NCBI RefSeq assembly: GCF_000297095.1
Contig: NZ_AEEA01000050.1
Location: 139,548 to 203,547, forward strand
DNA: 64,000 bases
From: Treponema primitia ZAS-1
Lineage (GTDB): Bacteria; Spirochaetota; Spirochaetia; Treponematales; Breznakiellaceae
Reading direction: 5' to 3'
The notes beneath the pieces are model-generated. The model did no database searches. It was not told the DNA's origin and worked only from the letters and a program-made list of their open reading frames with translations. Shown piece after piece: positions 1-7,307 of this stretch; position 1 is the stretch's first letter, and the number at the start of each line of letters is the position of its first letter. The translations under genes and the position numbers were made by a program.

Positions 1-315
1 CAAACCAACAATCAGACTCACGGTGAGGCTCCCGGACAGTACCATTACTTTACAGGTGATACATCCAATCAACGCTATTTCAGAACCATAAGCCACGTTG
101 ATGTGACCTAAAATGATTACAAACGTGGCGCCTAAGGCGATGATGGTGACCACCGTGATTTGACGCAGGACATTCGTTAAGTTGGCTACCGAAAAAAACC
201 CGCCCACAAAAACTGAAGATAAAAGAAAAAGCAGAATCAAAATAAGGAGGATACCGCTTTTTTGTAAACCATCGTAGATGAATTTACTGATTGTATTTTT
301 ATTTAGTGTATCCAT
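1..315 (-). CDS. Sugar ABC transporter permease (RbsC/MglC type), 5' part only
   Basis: Inner-membrane permease subunit of a pentose/hexose ABC importer, cut by the left edge of the window, so only the N-terminal ~105 residues are visible. Translation from the ATG at 315 gives a short polar N terminus (MDTLNKNTISKF), a hydrophobic helix (GILLILILLFLLSSVFVGGF), then SVANLTNVLRQI and ALGATFVIILGHINVAYGSEIALIG, which is the conserved N-terminal pattern of the BPD_transp_2 (RbsC/MglC/XylH) family. It begins 5 nt after the stop of the ATPase gene at 321, so the two are co-transcribed. The substrate cannot be read from this part. Family assignment is firm; the gene name is not. Confidence 0.85.
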   Translation of the reverse strand, partial: MDTLNKNTISKFIYDGLQKSGILLILILLFLLSSVFVGGFFSVANLTNVLRQITVVTIIALGATFVIILGHINVAYGSEIALIGCITCKVMVLSGSLTVSLIVGL

Positions 316-320
316 GCTTT

Positions 321-1841
321 CTATTCCCCTCCTGACTTAATCGCCAGCCGCATAATCTCTTCTTGGGTGGCATCCCTGCGATCCAAAATCCCGGTCAGAC
401 AGCCCTCGTGCATTACCACCACCCTATCGCTCATTCCGACAATTTCGGGCAATTCGGAGGAAATCATAATGATTGCCATACCCTGTTTGACAAAATTGTC
501 CATCAAGCGGTGAATTTCCGCCTTGGCGCCAATATCAATCCCCCGGGTGGGTTCGTCCATGATGAGGATCTTCACATCCCCCACAAGCCATTTCGCCAGA
601 ACGAGCTTTTGTTGGTTGCCCCCCGAAAGGGTATCCGCATGTACTTTGAAATCGCTTATCTTGATATCTAACATTTTTTTCATATCGAGTGCATCTTTAT
701 TGATCGCCTTATCGCTTACAAAAATATTTTTAACATATTTTTTTATATTGGTAAGCGAAATATTTTCGTGGGCGCTGCGGTTTACTACCAGACCGTACAG
801 TTTACGATCCTCACTAACCATAGCGATGCCATGGGCTATCGCTTCGGATGGATTTTTAATTTCCACCGGTTTTTTGTCTATAACAATGCTTCCGCTGGTA
901 AACGGATCGAGTCCGAAAACAGAACGCATAAGTTCCGTACGCCCCGCGCCAACCAGGCCTGCAAACCCCAGGATTTCACCTTTCCGAAGAGTAAAGGAAA
1001 TATCCCGAAAACGACCGCCCTGGGCAACCCCCTGAGTGAGGTTTTTTACCTCCATAATAATATCCCCGGTATTGGCGGTTTCCGTTTTGGGGAAAATGTT
1101 ATTGATCTCCCGGCCTACCATCAATGTCACCAGCTTTTCCGGTGTAAAATCCTCTTTCGCTCCGGAAGCCACCCACTTACCGTCACGTATTATGGTGATA
1201 TCGTCTGCTATTTTGAAAATTTCGTCCATTTTGTGGGTAATGTAAATTATTGCCACACCCTTTTGTTTGAGCAGTTCGATCTGGCCGAAGAGCACTTCCA
1301 CCTCGGTGTCCGCAATTGCTGAAGTCGGCTCATCCATAATGATGACCCGCGCATCCTGGGAAATAGCCTTGGCAATTTCCACCAATTGATGACCCGCGAT
1401 GCTCAGGGCACGCATCTTACGCCGTGCTTTAAACTTAATATTGAGACTGTCCAGGAGCTGCTGGGTATCATTGTACATTTTTTTAAAATCGACAAAGAAT
1501 CCCTGTTTTGGTTCCCGTCCCAGGAAGATGTTTTCACCGATAGTCATATCCAGAACAGGGTTTAATTCCTGGTAAATCATGGCGATCCCCATTTTTAAGG
1601 AGGTCTGGATATCATGGGATTTGAAGGTTTCACCCCGGAAGATGATTTCACCGGAATCTGCAGCATACATTCCGTTCAGCACCTTCATCAGGGTTGACTT
1701 ACCTGCGCCGTTTTCCCCGCAAATAATGTGGACTTTGCCCGGGCGCACTTTGAGATCGACCCCATCCAGCGCCCTTACCCCAGGGAACGTTTTTACTACG
1801 TTGAACATTTGCAACAGGTAGCTATCTTCATCCCCCGACAT
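321..1841 (-). CDS. Sugar ABC transporter ATP-binding protein (MglA/RbsA family)
   Basis: Cytoplasmic duplicated ATPase of a CUT2-type sugar importer, about 506 residues, normal for the family. The first ATPase half has Walker A GENGAGKST, a degenerate signature (SIAGHQLVEIAKAI) and Walker B VIIMDEPTSA; the second half has the CUT2-type degenerate loop GLVGAGRTE, signature LSGGNQQKLVLAKWL and Walker B ILIMDEPTRGID. I chose ATG 1841 rather than the in-frame ATG at 1910: GGAGG lies about 9 nt before it, and a -10-like box (1875-1880) lies between the two, so the longer form would start upstream of its own promoter. The permease gene follows 5 nt downstream. No substrate-binding protein is adjacent. 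The substrate is unknown; the divergent AraC gene suggests sugar-responsive control. Confidence 0.93.
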   Translation of the reverse strand: MSGDEDSYLLQMFNVVKTFPGVRALDGVDLKVRPGKVHIICGENGAGKSTLMKVLNGMYAADSGEIIFRGETFKSHDIQTSLKMGIAMIYQELNPVLDMTIGENIFLGREPKQGFFVDFKKMYNDTQQLLDSLNIKFKARRKMRALSIAGHQLVEIAKAISQDARVIIMDEPTSAIADTEVEVLFGQIELLKQKGVAIIYITHKMDEIFKIADDITIIRDGKWVASGAKEDFTPEKLVTLMVGREINNIFPKTETANTGDIIMEVKNLTQGVAQGGRFRDISFTLRKGEILGFAGLVGAGRTELMRSVFGLDPFTSGSIVIDKKPVEIKNPSEAIAHGIAMVSEDRKLYGLVVNRSAHENISLTNIKKYVKNIFVSDKAINKDALDMKKMLDIKISDFKVHADTLSGGNQQKLVLAKWLVGDVKILIMDEPTRGIDIGAKAEIHRLMDNFVKQGMAIIMISSELPEIVGMSDRVVVMHEGCLTGILDRRDATQEEIMRLAIKSGGE

Positions 1842-1874
1842 TACAAAATGCCTCCATAATCCTAACTGATAAAT

Positions 1875-1880
1875 AGTATA
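1875..1880 (-). promoter_or_regulatory. Putative -10 box for the sugar ABC operon
   Basis: TATACT on the minus strand, 34 nt before the chosen start at 1841. No good -35 at 16-18 bp is visible, which would suit a promoter needing an activator such as the divergent AraC protein. Inference only. Confidence 0.35.
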
Positions 1881-1932
1881 ACACCCTCTATCAATTTCAA
1901 CTATGCGCATTTTTGATTATTTATATCTAATC

Positions 1933-1961
1933 TTGACATTTTTTTCATAATATTTTATGAT
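1933..1961 (+). promoter_or_regulatory. Putative sigma70 promoter for the AraC-family gene
   Basis: TTGACA (1933-1938), 17-bp T-rich spacer, TATGAT (1956-1961), ending 22 nt before the ATG at 1984. No strong Shine-Dalgarno precedes that ATG. Confidence 0.6.
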
Positions 1962-1983
1962 TTTTTTGTAAAAAGGGCATTTT

Positions 1984-2907
1984 ATGGAAATTCGGGATAT
2001 TGTCTTTGTGTATCATATGATTGAGGATGAACGCATTGCTTGGCATGGACGGTACCATACCCATGGTCAGGGTGAACATGAGATCGCTTTTTTCCTCGAC
2101 GGTTCGGGTGTTTTTTTATGCAATAAAAACCGTTACCCAATAGGGCCGAACAAGTTTTTCATAAGCGCCGAGCATGAGTTTCACTCAATAATTCCAAATC
2201 GAAAGGCCAAGTCTCCCATCACCTTCTACGCAATTCTCTTCTATGTGGGGGACGGGGACCGTGACCTTATGGATCTGGTTGCATCGGTTTTTACGCAGGG
2301 CCAAAAGATGCTTACCGTGAATAGCGCCTATCGTTTTCAGTGCGAAGATATAGCCCAACTTTGGAAGAGCGGCGATCCGTCTCTTGGCATCTCTGCAAAA
2401 TATCTGCTCCAAAGCCTTTTGTATCGTGTCTACCAAAACGTAGCTGTGCAAACCGTATACGCCGGTCAGCAAGGGGGCGCCGCAAAAACCATGGCCCGTG
2501 AAGACGACGCCCCAAAAAGCTATAAAACCAACAAGACATCCAGCGTCCACGTCACAAAAGCCGTGGCGATCATGCAGACCAACCTAAGGAAGTCTATCAG
2601 CGTTGATGAAATTGCGCGTCTTATGACACTTTCCACCGAACACTTTTCCCGCATTTTCCGTGCCGAAACCGGGATGAGTCCCCATCAATATTTTATACGC
2701 CTCAAGGTAGAAGCCGCATCGGGGCTGCTCATGTCCTCAGCAAAGACAATCAGCCAAATCGCCGATTGGTTTGGATTTGAGAATCAGTTCCACTTTTCAC
2801 GGGTTTTCAAGCGTTGTACCGGAATGTCTCCCCTACAATACCGCAAAACCTATGTTCAGACGGTTGATTTTGTGACCGTAGAAAAACTTGCCCTTGAAAA
2901 TGAATGA
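1984..2907 (+). CDS. AraC-family transcriptional regulator
   Basis: DNA-binding regulator of 307 residues with an N-terminal cupin-like sensing domain (about residues 10-120; HTHGQGEHEIAFFLDGSGVF and the following stretch are typical) and a C-terminal double helix-turn-helix (about 195-295). The HTH has both hallmark stretches: SVDEIARLMTLSTEHFSRIF with ETGMSPHQYFIRLKVE, and ISQIADWFGFENQFHFSRVF with TGMSPLQYRK. It is transcribed divergently from the sugar ABC genes about 140 bp away, so it most likely controls that importer and probably its own gene. The effector is unknown. A consensus-like promoter lies at 1933-1961. Confidence 0.92.
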   Translation: MEIRDIVFVYHMIEDERIAWHGRYHTHGQGEHEIAFFLDGSGVFLCNKNRYPIGPNKFFISAEHEFHSIIPNRKAKSPITFYAILFYVGDGDRDLMDLVASVFTQGQKMLTVNSAYRFQCEDIAQLWKSGDPSLGISAKYLLQSLLYRVYQNVAVQTVYAGQQGGAAKTMAREDDAPKSYKTNKTSSVHVTKAVAIMQTNLRKSISVDEIARLMTLSTEHFSRIFRAETGMSPHQYFIRLKVEAASGLLMSSAKTISQIADWFGFENQFHFSRVFKRCTGMSPLQYRKTYVQTVDFVTVEKLALENE

Positions 2908-2936
2908 TTGACAAACATAAAATATCGCCCTATCAT
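2908..2936 (+). promoter_or_regulatory. Putative sigma70 promoter for the tautomerase gene
   Basis: TTGACA (2908-2913), 17-bp spacer, TATCAT (2931-2936). An AAGGAG ribosome site follows just before the ATG at 2954. Confidence 0.6.
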
Positions 2937-2953
2937 ATTTTAAGGAGTCTGCC

Positions 2954-3295
2954 ATGCCCTATGTTGCCTTTAATATATCAGAGAAACTTTCAGAAACCCA
3001 GAAAGAAAAAATTAAATCCGAAGTCGGCCGCTTGATAACGGTTATTCCCGGAAAAACTGAAGCAGATACTATTGTCGATATATGTGATGGTCATTCCATG
3101 TATAAAGGCGGGAAAGCAATTCCCATCGCGTATGTAGATATTCGGGTGTACACCAAGGCTGATCCGAATGGAAAAAAACAATTTATCAGTAATTTGTTCA
3201 TTCTCTTAGAGAAGGAATTAGGAATAAACAAAGATAATGTATACATGTCTTTTCTTGAATTCGATCAATGGGGCGACCACGGGGCGTATCATTAA
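2954..3295 (+). CDS. MIF/tautomerase-superfamily small protein
   Basis: Small cytosolic protein of 113 residues. After Met removal it would begin with Pro (MPYVAFNISEKLSETQKEKI), the catalytic base of the tautomerase/MIF superfamily. The N-terminal strand followed by a helix rich in Lys/Glu, and a second strand-helix unit (IAYVDIRVYTKADPNGKKQF), fit the beta-alpha-beta repeat of 4-oxalocrotonate tautomerase and MIF-like proteins; length fits the MIF-size branch. It has its own promoter and an AAGGAG site. The last 4 bp overlap the convergent gene at 3292. Substrate is unknown; superfamily membership is inferred from fold pattern and Pro-1. Confidence 0.6.
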   Translation: MPYVAFNISEKLSETQKEKIKSEVGRLITVIPGKTEADTIVDICDGHSMYKGGKAIPIAYVDIRVYTKADPNGKKQFISNLFILLEKELGINKDNVYMSFLEFDQWGDHGAYH

Positions 3296-3903
3296 TAGTT
3301 TTTCCCCGCAAAAATCGTCTTAAAATCTATAACGAGCCCCGGCAGCACCAAAACCGGTATAGATTCCTGCGCGTATTGGCGGTCCGCTTCGTCCATGGTT
3401 TCGGGGTCAAATCCCCGGTAGGTCTGGGTGGTGTACCGGTCATGCTCCAGCAGGTTGACCTGGACCGTTTCTGTATCCGGATCGACCACCCAATATTCCC
3501 GGACCCCCGCCCTAAGATATTTGTAGAATTTATACAGTACATCCTTCCGGGCGGTGGAGGGAGAAAGGATTTCGATGACCATATCCGGCGCCCCGTTACA
3601 GCCCCGCTCGTCCAGTTTGGACGTATCGCATATCACCACAAGATCGGGTTCCAGCACTGTCTTATCGCTGTGGTCCTCTTGGGGAAAAAGCCGGACTCCA
3701 AAGGGCGCGGCGTAGACTTTACCCGGCTTACCGGCTAAAAAGTTTCCTATTTTAAGTGATAAATTCATGGAAATATCTTGATGATACGTGGCCGGAGGCT
3801 CTGAGACGTAGAGCGCCCCATCGATAATCTCCGCCCGGAAATCTTCGTCCCATCCCAGATAATCAGCGTAGGTATACCGCTCTTTTTCTTGTGTAAGGGT
3901 CAT
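3292..3903 (-). CDS. Uma2-family (DUF820) PD-(D/E)XK nuclease-like protein
   Basis: 203 residues. It shows the Uma2/DUF820 pattern: an early YTYADYLGWDEDFRAEIIDG segment, then EPDLVVICD and GAPDMVIEILSPSTARKD, where the acidic residues and the E-I-L-S-P-S motif form the restriction-endonuclease-like core, followed by KYLRAGVREYWVVDPD. The family is annotated as putative endonucleases of unknown role, often in many copies per genome. GGAGG precedes the ATG at 3903. It converges on the tautomerase gene with a 4-bp tail overlap. Biological role unknown. Confidence 0.88.
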   Translation of the reverse strand: MTLTQEKERYTYADYLGWDEDFRAEIIDGALYVSEPPATYHQDISMNLSLKIGNFLAGKPGKVYAAPFGVRLFPQEDHSDKTVLEPDLVVICDTSKLDERGCNGAPDMVIEILSPSTARKDVLYKFYKYLRAGVREYWVVDPDTETVQVNLLEHDRYTTQTYRGFDPETMDEADRQYAQESIPVLVLPGLVIDFKTIFAGKNY

Positions 3904-3921
3904 GACCAGCCTCCTAACAAC

Positions 3922-3950
3922 AGCATATCATACCGTACACTATTTGGCAA
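3922..3950 (-). promoter_or_regulatory. Putative promoter for the Uma2-family gene
   Basis: Minus-strand TTGCCA (3945-3950), 17-bp spacer, TATGCT (3922-3927), followed by a GGAGG site before ATG 3903. Confidence 0.5.
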
Positions 3951-4004
3951 GAGCACCACACGCCTGTTTAGTATATTTTGCCCCCGGCTTTCCCTTCGGC
4001 CTAC

Positions 4005-4034
4005 TTGCAAAGTTCCTTCCTTCTTTGCTACACT
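4005..4034 (+). promoter_or_regulatory. Putative promoter of the ilv-leu operon
   Basis: TTGCAA (4005-4010), 18-bp spacer, TACACT (4029-4034). The leader to the ilvN ATG at 4061 is only about 20 nt, too short for a T-box or leader-peptide attenuator in front of ilvN. Confidence 0.5.
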
Positions 4035-4060
4035 ATAGCGACTTTGTATAGGAGGTGGTC

Positions 4061-4591
4061 ATGAAGCAGCATGTGGTGTCAGCCTTGGTGGAAAACCGGG
4101 CAGGGACCCTGAGCCGGGTTTCCGGCCTCTTCAGCCGCCGGGGTTTTAATATCGACAGCCTGACCGTCGGGGAGACTGAGGACGCCTCAATTTCCCGGAT
4201 GACCATTGCGGTAAGCGGAGATGATGCGGTGCTTGAACAGATCATTAAACAGCTCAGCAAACTGGTGGATGTGATTGCGGTCCGGGAACTGGATGGTACT
4301 TCCTGTCTGCGCCGGGAAATCATGCTGGTCAAGATCAGCGTGGACGAAAAGACCCGTCCTGCGGTTATCGAAATTACCGGGATATTCCGGTCCCGGGTGG
4401 TCGATGTTTCCCCCACTACTATTACCGTTGAGGCAACGGGCGATGCGAAAAAGCTCGACGGCCTCCTTCTCCTTTTACGTCCCTACGGCGTTCTTGAACT
4501 TGCCCGTACCGGTCTTGTAGCCCTGGAGCGGGGCCCTTCGATACTTTCGGTATCTTCGCTATCCGTACCCGTACTAAGCATTAGTAACTAA
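4061..4591 (+). CDS. ilvN: Acetolactate synthase small (regulatory) subunit
   Basis: 176 residues. Regulatory subunit of acetohydroxyacid synthase, first committed enzyme of valine/leucine/isoleucine synthesis; binds valine and stimulates the catalytic subunit. The N-terminal ACT domain is clear: VSALVENRAGTLSRVSGLFS, then RGFNIDSLTVGETED, then the long-form C-terminal domain with REIMLVKISVDEKTRP and IFRSRVVDVSPTTITVEATG. ATG 4061 is preceded by GGAGG at 4051-4055; an upstream GTG at 4055 overlaps that site and is rejected. It opens the operon, but its partner ilvB is last, about 8.7 kb downstream, which is unusual. Confidence 0.96.
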   Translation: MKQHVVSALVENRAGTLSRVSGLFSRRGFNIDSLTVGETEDASISRMTIAVSGDDAVLEQIIKQLSKLVDVIAVRELDGTSCLRREIMLVKISVDEKTRPAVIEITGIFRSRVVDVSPTTITVEATGDAKKLDGLLLLLRPYGVLELARTGLVALERGPSILSVSSLSVPVLSISN

Positions 4592-4603
4592 CCGGCAATT
4601 GCG

Positions 4604-4687
4604 CGGTCCTTCCTTTTAAGGAAATCGACCGTAGGATAATTACCGGATTCTCAAAGCCCTTAAGAGAGGTTAAACCTCTTTTAGGGT
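4604..4687 (+). promoter_or_regulatory. Two stem-loops in the ilvN-ilvC spacer
   Basis: The 118-nt spacer holds two inverted repeats. The first (4604-4631) pairs CGGTC with GACCG around an inner TTCCTT/AAGGAA stem. The second (4657-4687) pairs CCCTTAAGAGAGG with CCTCTTTTAGGG around a short TTAAA loop and ends 12 nt before the ilvC ribosome site. Neither has a following T tract. They could be mRNA-processing or stability elements, or a partial attenuator that sets IlvN and IlvC levels apart. No regulatory family recognised. Confidence 0.5.
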
Positions 4688-4709
4688 AAAAACTACAATG
4701 GAGGAAATG

Positions 4710-5711
4710 ATGGCTATCATGTTTTATGAAAAGGATTGCGACCTAGGGGCGCTAAAGGGAAAAACTATCGCGGTTATTGGCTACGGTTCCCAGGGTCATG
4801 CCCACGCGCTCAACGCCAAAGAATCGGGGATGAAGGTTGTCGTGGGGCTTTACGAGGGATCCAAGTCCTGGAAGAAAGCCGAGGAAGCGGGCTTTGAAGT
4901 TAAGACCGCCAAGGATGCCGCCGCCGCTGCGGATTTTATCATGATCCTTATCAACGATGAAAAGCAGGCCAAGCTCTACCAGGAATCTATCAAGCCGGTG
5001 CTGAAACCCGGGAAGACCCTGGCATTTGCCCACGGCTTCAATATCCACTTTGGGCAGATTACACCCCCTGCGGATATCAATGTGGTGATGATCGCCCCCA
5101 AGGGTCCGGGCCACACCGTTCGTGAACAGTACCAGGCCGGCGCCGGGGTGCCCTGTCTTATTGCGGTACATCAGGATGCTACCGGGGATGCCAAACGTTT
5201 GGGGCTGGCCTATGCGGCGGCCATCGGCGGCGCCAGGGCCGGAGTTTTGGAGACTACTTTTAAGGAAGAAACCGAGACCGACCTATTCGGTGAACAGGCG
5301 GTACTCTGCGGCGGTGTTTCCGCCCTGATGAAGACCGGCTTCGAAGTGCTCCTTGAAGCGGGCTACCAGCCGGAAAGCGCCTACTTCGAGGTGATGCACG
5401 AGATGAAGCTCATCATCGATCTGGTGAACCGCGGAGGCCTATCCTTCATGCGTTATTCTATTTCGGATACTGCTGAATACGGGGATTATATCACCGGGCC
5501 GAAGATCATCACCGAGGATACCAAGAACGCCATGCGGAATGTATTAAAGGATATCCAGAACGGGAAATTTGCACGGGAGTGGATCCTGGAAAACCAGGTG
5601 AACCGTCCCAACTTTAACCGGATGCGGGCCCTTGAGGCGGCGCATCCCATCGAGAAGGTAGGTAAGGAACTGCGCTCCATGATGAGCTGGCTCAAACCTG
5701 CAAAATATTGA
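4710..5711 (+). CDS. ilvC: Ketol-acid reductoisomerase
   Basis: 333 residues, class I length. Converts acetolactate or acetohydroxybutyrate to dihydroxy-acids using NADPH and Mg. The N-terminal Rossmann motif AVIGYGSQGHAHALN is canonical; the metal/catalytic domain contains the conserved ETFKEETETDLFGEQAVLCGG stretch (DLFGEQ) and MKLIIDLVNRGG, RYSISDTAEYGD. Several in-frame ATGs are possible; ATG 4710 gives the family-typical MAIMFYEKDCD start with GGAGG 5 nt upstream, while ATG 4698 would overlap its own ribosome site. Follows ilvN after a structured spacer; leuA begins 10 nt downstream. Confidence 0.97.
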   Translation: MAIMFYEKDCDLGALKGKTIAVIGYGSQGHAHALNAKESGMKVVVGLYEGSKSWKKAEEAGFEVKTAKDAAAAADFIMILINDEKQAKLYQESIKPVLKPGKTLAFAHGFNIHFGQITPPADINVVMIAPKGPGHTVREQYQAGAGVPCLIAVHQDATGDAKRLGLAYAAAIGGARAGVLETTFKEETETDLFGEQAVLCGGVSALMKTGFEVLLEAGYQPESAYFEVMHEMKLIIDLVNRGGLSFMRYSISDTAEYGDYITGPKIITEDTKNAMRNVLKDIQNGKFAREWILENQVNRPNFNRMRALEAAHPIEKVGKELRSMMSWLKPAKY

Positions 5712-5721
5712 GGAGTTTTAT

Positions 5722-7299
5722 ATGGGTAACAACGCTAAACGGGTAGTAAAAATATTTGATACCACCCTCCGTGACGGGGAACAGTCTCCGGGCTGCAGTA
5801 TGAATATTCAGGAGAAGCTGGAGGTCGCACGGCGGCTGGAAAAGCTTGGGGTGGATATCATGGAGGCGGGGTTTCCCGCTTCCAGCCCCGGGGATCTGGA
5901 ATCGGTAAAGACCATCGCGGGGATTATCAGGAATTGTACCGTGGCCGGTCTGTGCCGCAGCTTGGAGAAGGATATTGACGCCGCACGGGAAGCCCTGGCC
6001 GGCGCGGCGGATCCCCGGATACATATATTCCTGGCTACCTCTCCTATCCACATGGAGTACAAGCTCAAGATGACGCCGGAAAAGGTGCTTGAGCAGGCGG
6101 TGGCTGCGGTTACGTACGCCCGGAAATTCTGCTCCAATGTGGAATTTTCCGCAGAGGACGCCTTCCGCAGCGATGCTGATTTTGTGTGCAGGGTCTTTGG
6201 CGCAGTTATCGCTGCCGGGGCTACCACGCTGAACTTCCCCGATACGGTGGGTTATGCCCTGCCCGATGAGTTTGGCGCCCGTATCCGTTATATCAAGGAA
6301 CATACCCCGGGCATTGAAAAGGCGGTTCTTTCCGTACACTGCCACAACGATCTGGGCCTCGCGGTGGCGAACAGTCTTGCTGCGATTGAAAACGGCGCGG
6401 AACAGGCGGAGTGTACCATCAACGGTATCGGCGAGCGGGCGGGGAACGCTTCACTGGAGGAGATCGTCATGGGGCTGCGGGTCCGCAAGGACTACCTCAA
6501 CGCCGACACCAGGATCGACGCCACGCAAATCTACGCCGCCAGCCGTCTGGTAACCCAGGTTACCGGGGTGAAGGTACAGCCCAACAAAGCTATTGTGGGG
6601 GAGAACGCCTTTGCCCACGAAGCGGGGATACACCAGCACGGGGTGATGGCCAACCGGGAAACCTACGAGATCATGACCCCCGAATCCATCGGCATACCCA
6701 AGAACCGTATGGTTTTAGGGAAACACTCGGGCCGCCACGCCTTTGAAGACAGGCTGAACGACCTGGGCTATACGGTGAACGCAGAAACATTGGAATCGGT
6801 GTTTGCGGAATTCAAAGTCCTGGCGGATAAGAAAAAGGTTGTCAGCGATAGGGATATTGAAGCTCTGGTCATGGGCGTATCCGCGGCGGTTCCGGAAACC
6901 TACAAGCTTGACCATTGGGCGATAAATACGGGTTCCGCGCTGGGCGCCACGGCTATCATCAAGCTGCTCCATACCTGCGGGGAAGCGCACAAACAGGTTG
7001 CGGTTGGCGACGGTCCGGTGGACGCGATCTTCACGGCGATTAACGAAATTGTCGGGAAAAGACCGGAGCTGGAACTCTACGAAATAGGCGCCATCACCGG
7101 CGGGTCCACATCCCAGGGGGAGACCATGGTGAAGATTGCCTGGGAAGGCCGGCATTGGAACGGCCGCGGGGTTTCCACCGACGTGCTTGAATCTTCGATA
7201 AAGGCCTACCTTTCGGCGATCAACGCCATGGAGTGGGACCTTGCCGCAGGTGCGGTAAAAAGCCCCCTGCGGGAGCCCCTGCAGGAAGGCGGAGTGTAA
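5722..7299 (+). CDS. leuA: 2-isopropylmalate synthase
   Basis: 525 residues, full bacterial length including the C-terminal leucine-sensing domain. Condenses acetyl-CoA with 2-ketoisovalerate, first step of leucine synthesis. DTTLRDGEQSPGCSM (substrate and metal binding), SVHCHNDLGLAVANSLAAI (metal-binding histidines) and GIGERAGNASLEE are all present, with HEAGIHQHG. The C-terminal LeuA dimer/allosteric region (from about residue 385) ends with GGSTSQGETMVKIAWEG, consistent with leucine feedback control. GGAG precedes ATG 5722. Very similar in architecture to the next gene, cimA, so the two are paralogues in tandem. Confidence 0.96.
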   Translation: MGNNAKRVVKIFDTTLRDGEQSPGCSMNIQEKLEVARRLEKLGVDIMEAGFPASSPGDLESVKTIAGIIRNCTVAGLCRSLEKDIDAAREALAGAADPRIHIFLATSPIHMEYKLKMTPEKVLEQAVAAVTYARKFCSNVEFSAEDAFRSDADFVCRVFGAVIAAGATTLNFPDTVGYALPDEFGARIRYIKEHTPGIEKAVLSVHCHNDLGLAVANSLAAIENGAEQAECTINGIGERAGNASLEEIVMGLRVRKDYLNADTRIDATQIYAASRLVTQVTGVKVQPNKAIVGENAFAHEAGIHQHGVMANRETYEIMTPESIGIPKNRMVLGKHSGRHAFEDRLNDLGYTVNAETLESVFAEFKVLADKKKVVSDRDIEALVMGVSAAVPETYKLDHWAINTGSALGATAIIKLLHTCGEAHKQVAVGDGPVDAIFTAINEIVGKRPELELYEIGAITGGSTSQGETMVKIAWEGRHWNGRGVSTDVLESSIKAYLSAINAMEWDLAAGAVKSPLREPLQEGGV

Positions 7300-7307
7300 A
7301 CAGCAAA

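Noticed and set aside
2954..3903. Toxin-antitoxin pair made of the tautomerase-like and Uma2 genes
   Set aside because: They converge rather than form an operon, each has its own promoter, and neither family is a known toxin or antitoxin.
4592..4709. T-box or leader-peptide attenuator before ilvC
   Set aside because: No T-box sequence, no run of Leu/Val/Ile codons in a short leader, and no T tract after the stems; kept only as unexplained stem-loops.
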